DNA of 64,000 bases from the NCBI GenBank assembly GCA_009772935.1, contig WOUR01000010.1, forward strand, positions 1 to 64,000. Reading direction: 5' to 3'. The notes under the pieces are model-generated. The model made no database searches, was not told where the DNA came from, and saw only the letters and a list, made by a program, of their open reading frames with translations. Below, piece by piece: positions 46,220-54,742 of this stretch (the first letter of the stretch is position 1; each line of letters opens with the position of its first letter). A program made the position numbers and the translations under genes. Origin of the DNA: Rhodospirillaceae bacterium. Lineage in GTDB: Bacteria; Pseudomonadota; Alphaproteobacteria; Reyranellales; Reyranellaceae.

Positions 46220-47593
46220 TCAGCGGAACTGGACGGGAAACACCACGCCGTCCCGGCCGACGCTGATGCTGTTGATGCCGCTGGCGACCCGCTTCTTGAG
46301 TTCGGCGACGTTCTTCACTTCCTGGCCGTTGACTCCCAGGATCATGTCGCCGGGCCGCACGAAGCGGCCGGCATAGGCGCCGGGCTTCACCTCGACGATG
46401 ATGATGCCGGGGCGCCATTCGGCCAGGCCCATCTCCTCGGCGACCGCCGGCGACAGGTTCACGACCGAGGCGCCGGACAGGGGTTGCCGGCCCTCGAGCA
46501 GCGACAGGTCGCGCGGCGGATCCTCGGGCGGCGCGGCGAGCTTCAGGTCCACCACCACTTCCTTGCCGCCGCGCATGACCTTGACCGGCACGACCGTACC
46601 GGGATTGAGCGTCGACAGCCTGAACCGCAGTGCCGCCTCGTCGTCGATCGTCTGTTCGCGAATGCCGACGATCACGTCGTTGCGCTTCAGGCCGGCGGCC
46701 GCGCCCGGCCCCCCGACGAAGACGTCCTTCACGACCAGGCCCGCCGGCCGCGACAGGCCGAAGCCCGCGGCGAGGTCGGGCGTCACGCGCTGCATGCTGA
46801 CGCCCAGCCAGGGCCGCACGATGCGGCCGCCTGTCGTCCCGGTCGAGATCATGCGTTCGACGATGTTGGAGGGCGTGGCGAAACCGATGCCCACCGAGCC
46901 GCCGCTCTGCGAGTAGATCGCCGTGTTGATGCCGATCAGCCGGCCGTCGAGCGCGACCAGCGCGCCGCCCGAATTGCCCGGATTGATCGCCGCATCGGTC
47001 TGCAGGAAGAAGTTCGAGTCGTTGATCCCGCCGGCGCTGCGCGCCACCGCCGACACGATGCCGCTGGTTACGGTCTGGTTCAGGCCGAACGGATTGCCGA
47101 TCGCCAGCACCACGTCGCCGACTTCGATCGAATCGGAATCGCGCAACTCGAGGAACGGGAATTTCTCGTCGGAGCCCTCGATCCGCAGCAGCGCCAGGTC
47201 ATAGCGTTCGTCCTGCGTGATCAGCTTGGCCTCGTACTCTCGGCGGTCGGCCAGAACGACACGGATCTCGTCGGCACCCTTCACGACATGGGCGTTGGTG
47301 ACGATCAGCCCGTCCGCGCCGACCAGCACGCCGGAACCCAGCGAGTTCTGCACCCGCTCGCCGCCCTGCTGGGGCATGCCGGGAAACGGGAACGGGAGGC
47401 GGCGCTGCACGCGGGCAGTGGTGGTCGTATAGATATTGACCACGGCCGGGGAGACACGCTTGACCAGCGGCGCGAAGGAATAGGCGAGTTCGCTGCGCGA
47501 GTTCGGCAGCCCCTGCGCCATGGCGGCCGGGCCCACGGAAGTCGCCGCACCGCATCCCACGAGAATCGCCGCCAGAACCAGCCGCCGCATCAT
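46220..47593 (-). CDS. degQ: Periplasmic serine endoprotease, DegP/DegQ type
   Basis: A 457-residue HtrA-family protease for damaged envelope proteins. The signal peptide is RRLVLAAILVGCGAATSVGPAAMAQ. The trypsin-like domain has the triad in IVTNAHVVKGAD (His), RYDLALLRIEG (Asp) and INPGNSGGALVALDG (Ser). Two PDZ domains follow (PWLGVSMQRVTPDLAAGFGL from about 265, and a second from about 370 with PGIIIVEVKPGAYAGRFVRPGDMILGVNG). The ATG at 47593 has GGAG eight bases upstream; an adjacent ATG at 47590 is an alternative. The DegP-specific long Q-linker is absent, hence DegQ/MucD-type. It is transcribed with rarA. Confidence 0.93.
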   Translation of the reverse strand: MMRRLVLAAILVGCGAATSVGPAAMAQGLPNSRSELAYSFAPLVKRVSPAVVNIYTTTTARVQRRLPFPFPGMPQQGGERVQNSLGSGVLVGADGLIVTNAHVVKGADEIRVVLADRREYEAKLITQDERYDLALLRIEGSDEKFPFLELRDSDSIEVGDVVLAIGNPFGLNQTVTSGIVSAVARSAGGINDSNFFLQTDAAINPGNSGGALVALDGRLIGINTAIYSQSGGSVGIGFATPSNIVERMISTGTTGGRIVRPWLGVSMQRVTPDLAAGFGLSRPAGLVVKDVFVGGPGAAAGLKRNDVIVGIREQTIDDEAALRFRLSTLNPGTVVPVKVMRGGKEVVVDLKLAAPPEDPPRDLSLLEGRQPLSGASVVNLSPAVAEEMGLAEWRPGIIIVEVKPGAYAGRFVRPGDMILGVNGQEVKNVAELKKRVASGINSISVGRDGVVFPVQFR

Positions 47594-47730
47594 ATAGACA
47601 TCTCCTTGGTCGGCCCGGATTTGCGGACTCTCATGCGGCAAATCAAGGGCGGATATCCGCTGGCATATCGATTGCAACGCTCCTGCACAACGCGCCAGCC
47701 CATTGGCGCGAGAGGAAACCGGAGCGCTTC

Positions 47731-48732
47731 ATGAAACTGACCCGCCGTACCGTTCTGGCCGCATCGGCCGCCACCCTGGGCTCCTCGCTGGCCGCGCCCG
47801 CCGTCAAGGCGAGCCCCGGCTGGCCCACCAGGCAGCCGATCAAGCTGATCGCCACCTTCCCGCCGGGGGGCACCGCCGACACGATCTCCCGCATCCTGGC
47901 GCCCAAGCTTTCGGCAGCCCTCGGCACCCAGGTGGTGGTCGAGAACCGGCCCGGCGCCGGCGGCACGATCGGCTCGGACCTGGCCGCCAAGGCCGCGCCG
48001 GACGGCTATACGCTCGTCATCTCGCATGCCTCGCCGCTCGGCATCGCGCCCGGCATCTACCCCAAGCTGCCCTACAACGTGATCACCGACTTCACCCATG
48101 TGACCCTGATAGGCCACACGCCCAACGTCCTGATCGTGCCGGGCGATTCGCCCTACAAGACGCTGGCCGACTACATCGCCGCCGCCAAGGCCAAGCCGGA
48201 CGAGATCGCCTTCGGCAGCTCGGGCATCGGTTCCAACACCCACCTGATGGGCGAGCTGCTGGGCAGCCTGGCGGGCGTCAAGCTGAAGCACGTGCCCTAT
48301 CGCGGCTCCGCGCCGTCGCTGCAGGACATGCTGGCCGGCGCCATCCCCTCGATGTTCGACCCGATCACCACCAACGTGCCGCATATCAACTCCGGCAAGG
48401 TCCGCCTGCTGGCGGTCAGCTCGGCCAAGCGCCTCGACATGTATCCCAACGCCCCGACCTTCGCCGAGCAGGGTTTCCCCAAGCTGACGACCTCGACCTG
48501 GGTGGGTGTCTCCGGTCCCAAGGGCATGTCGCCCGATGTCGTGGCGCGGCTCTACGACGAGCTGCAGAAGGCCTACAAGGCGCCCGAGGTGGTGGAGCGC
48601 TTCAAGGAAGTGGTGCTGCTGCCCGGCGACAAGCCGATGACCCCGGCCGAGTACACCGCCTTCGTCGGCGAGTTCGCCACCCTGTGGGCCGGCGTCAGCA
48701 AGTCGGCCGGGATCGAACTCGAACTCGGCTGA
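47731..48732 (+). CDS. Tripartite tricarboxylate transporter binding protein (TctC/Bug family)
   Basis: A 333-residue periplasmic binding protein of the Bug family. The signal MKLTRRTVLAASAATLGSSLAAPAVKA has twin arginines. Family marks: PIKLIATFPPGGTADTISRILAPKLS, VVVENRPGAGGTIGSDLAAKA, PDGYTLVIS, DFTHVTLIGHTPNVLIV, VPYRGSAPSLQDMLAGAIPSMFD, and AVSSAKRLDMYPNAPTFAEQGFP. The ligand (a carboxylate in known members) cannot be inferred. No TctA/TctB permease is adjacent, making this an orphan binding protein, common in this family. It diverges from degQ. Confidence 0.92.
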   Translation: MKLTRRTVLAASAATLGSSLAAPAVKASPGWPTRQPIKLIATFPPGGTADTISRILAPKLSAALGTQVVVENRPGAGGTIGSDLAAKAAPDGYTLVISHASPLGIAPGIYPKLPYNVITDFTHVTLIGHTPNVLIVPGDSPYKTLADYIAAAKAKPDEIAFGSSGIGSNTHLMGELLGSLAGVKLKHVPYRGSAPSLQDMLAGAIPSMFDPITTNVPHINSGKVRLLAVSSAKRLDMYPNAPTFAEQGFPKLTTSTWVGVSGPKGMSPDVVARLYDELQKAYKAPEVVERFKEVVLLPGDKPMTPAEYTAFVGEFATLWAGVSKSAGIELELG

Positions 48733-48752
48733 ACGAACGGCAGGGGACGCCG

Positions 48753-51700
48753 TCACCCGCAGCGCGAGTAGCCGCAGTTCAGGCACACGTCGCAGCCCTC
48801 CTGGTGGCTGAGGGCTGCGGCACCACACTGCGGGCACTGTCCCATCGAGGAAGCTGACCCGCCGCCGGTCGCGGGCTCCGGAGAGCCTTCCCGCCCGTTC
48901 GTAGCGAGGCGCATGCGCTCCTCGATGGCGTCGATCAGCCGGGGTGATTCGGTGGGCGCCAGGAAGCCGATCTCGACCAGGTGGCGCTCGATCACCCCGC
49001 CGATCGCGGCCAGCAGCGACGGCACGTATCGGCCGCCCATCCACTGCCCGCCGCGCGGATCGAACACCGCCTTGAGCTCCTCGACGACGAACGAAACGTC
49101 GCCGCCGCGGCGGAACACCGCCGAGATCATGCGCGTGAGCGCCACCGTCCAGGCATAATGCTCCATGTTCTTGGAGTTGATGAAGATCTCGAAGGGGCGG
49201 CGGCGCCCGTCCTGCACCACGTCGTTGACGGTGATGTAGATGGCATGGTCGCTGCCCGGCCATTTGATCTTGTAGGTCCGGCCCGGAAGTTCCTCCGGCC
49301 GGTCGAGCGGCGGGGTGATGTAGATCACATCGCGGTCGCGCTCCGCCGCGGACGCCAGCGCCGGCGTCGCCTGCTTCGCCGTCTCCGCCGGCTTCACCTC
49401 GAGTACCGCGCCGGTCACGTCGTTGGGACGGTAGGTGGTGCAGCCCTTGCAGTTCTGCGCATAGGCTTCCTCGTAGACGCCCTTGAAGGCGTCGAAGGAA
49501 ATGTCGCGCGGCAGGTTGATGGTCTTGGAAATCGAGCTGTCGACGTAATCCTGCGCCGCGGCCTGCATCGCGAGATGATCGGCCGGAGTCAGGGTCTGGG
49601 CATCGACGAAGACGTCGGGCGGCGGCGCCTCGTTGCCCCTCACCTCGCGCCAGACACGGAAGGCGTAGTCGTCGACACTCTCCTCGCGCTTGGAACCGTC
49701 CGGCTGCAGCACGTGGCGCACGTAGCTGAAGGCGAAGACCGGCTCGATGCCGGAGGACACGTTGTCGGCCAGCAGGGAGATCGTACCGGTGGGCGCGATC
49801 GAGTTCAGCAGCGCGTTGCGGATGCCGTAGCGGCCGATCGCCGTCCGGGCCTCCTCGGGCAAGACCTTGATCGTCTCACCCGCCAGATACTTGGCCCGCT
49901 CGTAGAGGGGGAAGCTGCCCTTCTCCGCGGCAATGTCGGCCGACGCCACGTAGGAGAGACGCTGCACGGCGCCCAGCCACTCGCGCGTCAGCCGTACCGA
50001 CTCGGGGGAGCCGTAGCGCACGCCACAGAAGATCAGCGCGTCGGCGAGGCCGGTCACGCCGAGGCCGATGCGCCGCTTGGCCTTGGCCTCCTTCTCCTGC
50101 TGCGGCAGCGGGAAACGCGAGACGTCGATCACGTTGTCGAGCATGCGCACGGCGAGCGGCACCAGCCGCTCCAGCGCCTCGGCATCGAGCGTCGCCTCCG
50201 GCGTGAACGGGGCCTTCACCAGCGCCGCGAGATTGATCGATCCGAGGAGGCACGCGCCATAAGGCGGCAAAGGCTGCTCGCCGCAATTGTGGACGTAGAG
50301 CCCGTTGGCATCGAAGGCGTTGATGCCCGGAACCTGCGCATCGAAGACCTCGGCCACGCCGTCCACCTCGACGCTCTCGATCTCCGCAACGAAGCGCTCG
50401 CGATTGAGGGTGCGACGATAACCGCTCAGCGTAGCCTGCAGCCGCAGCATCTTGCTCCGGTCGGCGAACCCGATCCGCTCGGCGAACACGCCGACATTGT
50501 CGCCGGCGATCACCAGCTCGTGCTGGGCCGCGCAGTCGTAGAGATGCAGCCCGCCCGTTCCATCGGGCATCGGACGCCGTCCTGCCGGCCGCCGGTCGCG
50601 ATAGATCGTGGCGGCGATACCGAGGCGCAGCAGCATGCGCTGCACCGCTTCGAGCAGGGGAAGATCGCTCTGGCTGAGCCGGATGCTGACACCCTTCGCC
50701 TGCGTGCCCTGCACCGACCCGTCGCTGTCGAACAGGCCACGCAGCAGGCCGCGATGGAAGTCCGACGAGGTCTTTTCCATCGCCGGCGTGACGGTCTTGC
50801 ACCCCGGTGAAAGGTCCATCGTTTCCGCCAGCGTCTTGATCGCGGCGAGCGACAGCCGCCACTCGTTGCGCCCCTTCACTTCCATCCAGCCGGTAAAGTC
50901 GGCGCGATGCGGCAGGGTCCGCGCTGCAGCCAGCGCCGCTTCCATCACGCCGTCCGATCCGACTGTCTGCGGATCGCCATTGGCGACCTGCGCCGGCTTC
51001 CAGACGCTGAGCACCGCCTTGTCCCGCTTCAATGTGCCATCGCCCACCAGCAGGCCGAGCAGATAGCCTTCAGCCTCGGTGTGGGCGCCGTCCCAACGCG
51101 GCGCCTCTCGATGATCATGCAGGACGATCTGGTCGCCCGGCGCGAGGTCACCGGCCGCCACCCATTCGACCTCGCGCGACCAGCGCGTGAGACGAGTCAC
51201 CTTCCGCACGAGATGATCGGCGGTCAGGCGCAGCTCGTGGCCGGCCCGCGTCCGCAGGCGTCGCACCTCCTTCGTGGCGGTCGCGAAGAAGCCCGCGTCG
51301 CCGCTGGCGAAAGCCTTGCCGTCCACCAGGGCCGTGAACGGCCGGCCGATCAGATCGGCAACCTGGCGCGGCCCCTCGGCGGTATGAACCCAGGTCTCCG
51401 CCGTCACGCAGGGATTCGTCGCCTGGATCGTCTCGCAATATCGCAGATTGTTCCGGCGGTTCACCCTGTCGATGAAGATCACGCCGGGCTCGGCCACGTC
51501 GTAGGTGGCGCGCATGATGCGCTCCCACAGGCCCTTGGCCTTGACCGTCCGGAAGGTCCTGCCGCCGAACACCAGCGGCCAGTCGGCATCGTCTGCCACC
51601 GCCTTCATGAAGGCGTCGGTGACCAGCACCGACACGTTGAACATGCGCAGCCGCTTCGGATCGCGCTTGGCGTCGATGAAGGCCTCGATGTCGGGATGGT

Positions 51701-52217
51701 CGCAACGCAGCGTCGCCATCATGGCACCGCGCCGCGAGCCTGCGCTCATGATGGTGCGGCACATCGAGTCCCACACATCCATGAACGACAAGGGACCCGA
51801 CGCGTCGGCGCCGACGCCCACCACGGGCGCGCCCTGCGGGCGAAGGCTCGAGAAATCGTGCCCGATGCCGCCGCCCTGCTGCATGGTGAGAGCCGCCTCA
51901 CGCAGGTTCTCGAAGATGCCCGACATGTCGTCGGGGATCGTGCCCATCACGAAGCAGTTGAAGAGCGTGACCGTCCGCCCGGTGCCGGCGCCCGCGATCA
52001 CCCGCCCGGCCGGCAGGAACTTGAAGCCCGACAGCGCTTCGTGGAAGCGGCCGGCCCAGAGCTCCGGGTCGCGTTCCGGAACCGCCAGGGCCCGCGCGAC
52101 CCGCCACCAGGTCGCGTCGAGATCGGCGTCCGGCGTCGCCGTCGCGCCGCCGCCCGGTGCAGTCTTGAAGCGGTATTTCATGTCCCAGATCCGCTGGGAG
52201 ACGGGCGCCCATTCCAT
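48753..52217 (-). CDS. nrdJ: Adenosylcobalamin-dependent ribonucleotide reductase with intein
   Basis: A class II ribonucleotide reductase reading as 1154 residues: 779 of enzyme plus a 375-residue intein (270-644). The N-terminal redox Cys88 is in [21 protein letters not shown]. The active-site triad Asn268-x-Cys645-x-Glu647 is restored after splicing to read [48 protein letters not shown] carries the substrate-phosphate loop. The C-terminus ends in a zinc-ribbon-like segment with Cys pairs ([16 protein letters not shown]). It uses coenzyme B12 and needs no oxygen. I see no cobalamin riboswitch in the 44 bp upstream. plsC lies upstream on the same strand. Confidence 0.95.
   Translation of the reverse strand: [1154 protein letters not shown]
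50286..51410 (-). other. Intein with LAGLIDADG homing endonuclease inside nrdJ
   Basis: 375 residues in frame. Splicing block A begins at Cys1 ([10 protein letters not shown]). Block B is [10 protein letters not shown] with the Thr-x-x-His motif at 63-66. The C-terminal blocks are [22 protein letters not shown], with penultimate His and terminal Asn375, followed by extein Cys+1. Two endonuclease motifs are present: [11 protein letters not shown] at 115-125 and [11 protein letters not shown] at 221-231. Each retains its acidic residue (D124, D230), so both splicing and endonuclease look intact. The insertion is directly before the catalytic thiyl-radical cysteine of NrdJ. Confidence 0.93.
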
Positions 52218-52261
52218 TCTGAAAACCTAGGGCCAAGGCCCGCCGATATCAACAGATCGTT

Positions 52262-52996
52262 CTATTTTTGTTCACGCTTGCGGGCTGCAGCAACGAGGCC
52301 GTCCGTCGCCCCCTCGATGCGCTCGCGCAGGGTGGCCATGAACACGTCGCGGCCCAGGCCAGGCGGGATGGCGGGCAGGATTTCCACGTCGATCACGCCC
52401 GGCCACTTTATGAACTTGCGGCGTCCCCAGAACAGGCCGGAGTTCAGCGCGACCGGGACGACCGGCACGCCGAGCTGCCGGTAGAGCGCCGCCGTTCCCA
52501 CCTGATAGGGCTTCTCGTCGCCGACCGCGACGCGCGTGCCCTCAGGGAAGATCAGGATCGACCGCCCCTCTTCCAGGGTCGCCTTGGCCTGCTTCACCAG
52601 TCCGCGCAGCGCCTTGGCGCCGTCGCCGCGTTCGACGGCGATGTTGCCCGCCCGCGCCATCGCCCAGCCGACGATCGGGATCAGGACCAGTTCCCGCTTC
52701 ATCACCGTGGCCGCGCCAGGAAAGAGGCGGGAGAAAGCCAGCGTCTCCCAGGAAGACTGGTGCTTGCAGGCGAAGATGACGGGGCCTGTCGGCATGTTCT
52801 CCAGCCCATGAACGCGATGCGTCAGCCGGCAGGTGATCCGCAGCCACCACAGGCAGAAGTCGATCCACACCAGCGACCAGGCGACCACGAAGCGCCGCGG
52901 CATCAGCAGGATCGGTGAACCGACGATGGCGAGGATCGTGGTGCCGACATACCAGCCGACATTGAAGAGGAACGAGCGCAGCCGGAGGCCAATCAT
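52262..52996 (-). CDS. plsC: 1-acyl-sn-glycerol-3-phosphate acyltransferase (PlsC type)
   Basis: A 244-residue membrane-bound acyltransferase making phosphatidic acid. An N-terminal membrane helix (VGWYVGTTILAIVGSPILLM) and a second hydrophobic segment precede motif I, IFACKHQSSWET. Here the catalytic His is followed by four residues and Glu instead of Asp; this HxxxxE version is frequent in alphaproteobacterial PlsC. Motif III is ILIFPEGTRVAVGDE and motif IV VPVVPVALNSG. It lies 44 bp upstream of nrdJ on the same strand, with no evident functional link. Confidence 0.9.
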   Translation of the reverse strand: MIGLRLRSFLFNVGWYVGTTILAIVGSPILLMPRRFVVAWSLVWIDFCLWWLRITCRLTHRVHGLENMPTGPVIFACKHQSSWETLAFSRLFPGAATVMKRELVLIPIVGWAMARAGNIAVERGDGAKALRGLVKQAKATLEEGRSILIFPEGTRVAVGDEKPYQVGTAALYRQLGVPVVPVALNSGLFWGRRKFIKWPGVIDVEILPAIPPGLGRDVFMATLRERIEGATDGLVAAARKREQK

Positions 52997-53095
52997 CTCA
53001 AAAGTATTCGCGAGCGACGTGTTGCTTGTATGCCAACTTGTAGTGGCCTAGTGTCGCCGCGCAAAGGACATCTGGTGGGGCATACCCCGCTCATC

Positions 53096-53782
53096 ATGCA
53101 GCTTACCTGTTCCAATTGCGGCGCGCGATACGCCGTCGACCCCTTGGCGATCGGCCCGACAGGTCGCACTGTGCAGTGTGTCCGCTGCAGCCATCGCTGG
53201 TTCCAGAAACCCGATGCGCCGCCGGCCTCCGCCCCCCCATCGGAAGCATCTCCCGCACCGGCCGTCACCGCGCCCGACATCGTCATCAGGCCCTCGACGC
53301 CCGGCGCCGGCCTGCCCGCCCTGACCACGCCCGCTCCGGCCAGGAAGAGAAACTGGGGCACGTGGATCGCCTATGCGATCGTCCTGGTCGTGCTGCTGGG
53401 GGGCGCGGGCTATGCCTATCGCGACCAGATCAAGGCGCGACTGCCCGCCTCCTGGCGCGCGATTCTGCACCTGGACGCCGCGAACCCGACGACCAATCCG
53501 TCTCGGGCGGCGCGCGCGCATCTCGGGATCGACATGTCGACCACCAAGATCGATCTGATCGACGGGCGCTATGTCGTCCTGGGCGAGTTGATCAATACCG
53601 GCACCGCCCCCGGCTCGACCCGCCGCCTGAAGCTGGTCTTCCGGGCGGGCGAGCAGGTGCTGGCCGAGCGTGCGATGCCGCTGATCGAGGGGCCGATCGC
53701 GCCCGGCGCGCGCCGGAGCTTCAGCTTGCCGCTTGACGAGCCCCCCTCGGGTGCGACCAACATCGTGCCGACCGTCGACTAG
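53096..53782 (+). CDS. Zinc-ribbon (MJ0042-type) single-pass membrane protein
   Basis: A 228-residue protein with an N-terminal zinc finger (MQLTCSNCGARYAVDPLAIGPTGRTVQCVRCSHRWFQ; cysteines at 5, 8, 29, 32). A Pro/Ala-rich linker, one membrane helix (WIAYAIVLVVLLGGAGYAY, about 90-108) and a periplasmic beta domain follow (DLIDGRYVVLGELINTGTAPGSTRRLKLVFRAG). The MJ0042 finger plus DUF3426-like C-terminus is widespread in proteobacteria but of unknown role. The ATG at 53096 places the finger at the N-terminus. It is 22 bp upstream of hpt. Confidence 0.85.
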   Translation: MQLTCSNCGARYAVDPLAIGPTGRTVQCVRCSHRWFQKPDAPPASAPPSEASPAPAVTAPDIVIRPSTPGAGLPALTTPAPARKRNWGTWIAYAIVLVVLLGGAGYAYRDQIKARLPASWRAILHLDAANPTTNPSRAARAHLGIDMSTTKIDLIDGRYVVLGELINTGTAPGSTRRLKLVFRAGEQVLAERAMPLIEGPIAPGARRSFSLPLDEPPSGATNIVPTVD

Positions 53783-53804
53783 CCCCCTCTGACGAGAGTT
53801 AGCG

Positions 53805-54362
53805 TTGCCCGACCGCACCACCTCCGACCGTCCGGTCGTTTCGATCCGTTTCTCCGCCGCCGAGATCGCCGCGCGCGTCGAGGAGATGGCGACCGACCTC
53901 GCCGGCAAGCTCGAATCCGACACGCTGGTGGTCTCCGTCCTGAAGGGCAGCTTCGTCTTCGCCGCCGACCTGATCCGCGCGCTGAGCCGTGCCGGCGCCG
54001 ACTGGTCTATGGATTTCCTGACCCTGTCGAGCTACGGCAGCGGCACCGAGACGAGCGGCAACGTGCGTGTCGTGCGCGACATCGTCGACGACGTGCGGAA
54101 CCGCGACGTGCTGCTGGTCGACGACATCCTGGAATCGGGCCTGACGCTCAGCTTCGCCAAGAAGCTGCTGGAGGAACGCGGTGCCCGACGCGTCTCGATC
54201 TGCGCCCTGCTCGACAAGCCGGCCAAGCGGCGCACCGATCTGAAGGCCGAGTTCGTGGGTTTCGAGGCGGGCGACGAATTCCTGGTCGGCTACGGCCTCG
54301 ACTGGGCCCACCGCTTCCGCGGCCTGCCGTACATCGGCGTGGTCGAGAAGACGGCTGGGTAG
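53805..54362 (+). CDS. hpt: Hypoxanthine phosphoribosyltransferase
   Basis: A 185-residue purine-salvage enzyme converting hypoxanthine or guanine with PRPP to IMP or GMP. The PRPP loop DVLLVDDILESGLTLSFAKKLL, the flexible loop MDFLTLSSYGSGTETSG and the N-terminal LVVSVLKGSFVFAADLIR are all standard. The purine-binding region includes FEAGDEFLVGYGLDWAHRFRGLPYIGV. The start is a TTG with GAGAG seven bases upstream. It follows the zinc-ribbon gene. A 7-bp perfect hairpin (54362-54379) directly overlaps the stop codon end but lacks a T-run. Confidence 0.94.
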   Translation: MPDRTTSDRPVVSIRFSAAEIAARVEEMATDLAGKLESDTLVVSVLKGSFVFAADLIRALSRAGADWSMDFLTLSSYGSGTETSGNVRVVRDIVDDVRNRDVLLVDDILESGLTLSFAKKLLEERGARRVSICALLDKPAKRRTDLKAEFVGFEAGDEFLVGYGLDWAHRFRGLPYIGVVEKTAG

Positions 54363-54390
54363 CTGGGCCGACGCCCAGCCCCAAGAACCT

Positions 54391-54505
54391 CGTCATCCTG
54401 ACCGCAGCGCATCGTAGCCGAAGGATCTCTTTTCCTTACACATCGTGCGCCGGAAAAGAGGTCCTCCGACCGCGCCGCCCTGCGGCGGCTTCGCTCAGGA
54501 CGACG
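54391..54505. repeat. Palindromic intergenic element (REP-like hairpin)
   Basis: A long imperfect inverted repeat. The outer arms CGTCATCCTGA (54391-54401) and TCAGGACGACG (54495-54505) match 10 of 11. The inner arms GGATCTCTTTTCC (54423-54435) and GGAAAAGAGGTCC (54452-54464) match 12 of 13. A GC-rich side hairpin (CGCCGCCCTGCGGCGG) lies within the right arm. Elements built around CATCCTGA...AAGGATCTC are widespread between genes in alphaproteobacteria. This one lies in the 380-bp gap between hpt and the TIGR02302 gene. Confidence 0.75.
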
Positions 54506-54520
54506 GGTCTTCTCCAATAT

Positions 54521-54573
54521 GTCTCCAGCAGCCGGTCGATGTCGTCGGGCTCTTCCTTCGGACGCGGCCGGTC
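54521..54573 (-). pseudogene. Decayed copy of the 3' end of the TIGR02302 gene
   Basis: These 53 bases align without gaps to 54750-54802, the last codons of the downstream gene, with 46 identities by hand count. Read on the minus strand it encodes RPKEEPDDIDRLLETY against the real RPKEELDYIDRLLKTY. The TAG stop has become TGG, so the frame runs on. Nothing upstream or downstream of this tract resembles the gene, so it is a small duplicated remnant. Confidence 0.8.
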
Positions 54574-54579
54574 CGTCAG

Positions 54580-54720
54580 GCTCTTTGCTGCCCGACTGTT
54601 ATAACTAGTCGTCTAGAGACACCAAACGGCAACATTATTTCACGAAGATACAGGGCTCGGGACCTGCGACATTCGTTTCACTTGTTTCGTTTAATTCGTT
54701 CGTTTCGTTTATTCGCCGTG
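54580..54720. other. AT-rich intergenic tract with palindrome and TTCGTTT repeats
   Basis: This is noticeably AT-richer than anything else in the window. It contains GTTATAAC inside a near-palindrome (CGACT 54593-54597 to AGTCG 54607-54611) and a cluster of TTCGTTT-type repeats (54672-54716). No open frame of note is seen. It separates the duplicated 3' end from the intact gene. Confidence 0.6.
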
Positions 54721-54742
54721 ACTCCGGCTTTTCAACGGCCTG

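Noticed and set aside
48753..52217. Possibility that nrdJ is a fusion or a disrupted gene
   Set aside because: The 375-residue insert has all splicing motifs and precise borders, so it is an intein and not a disruption or domain fusion.
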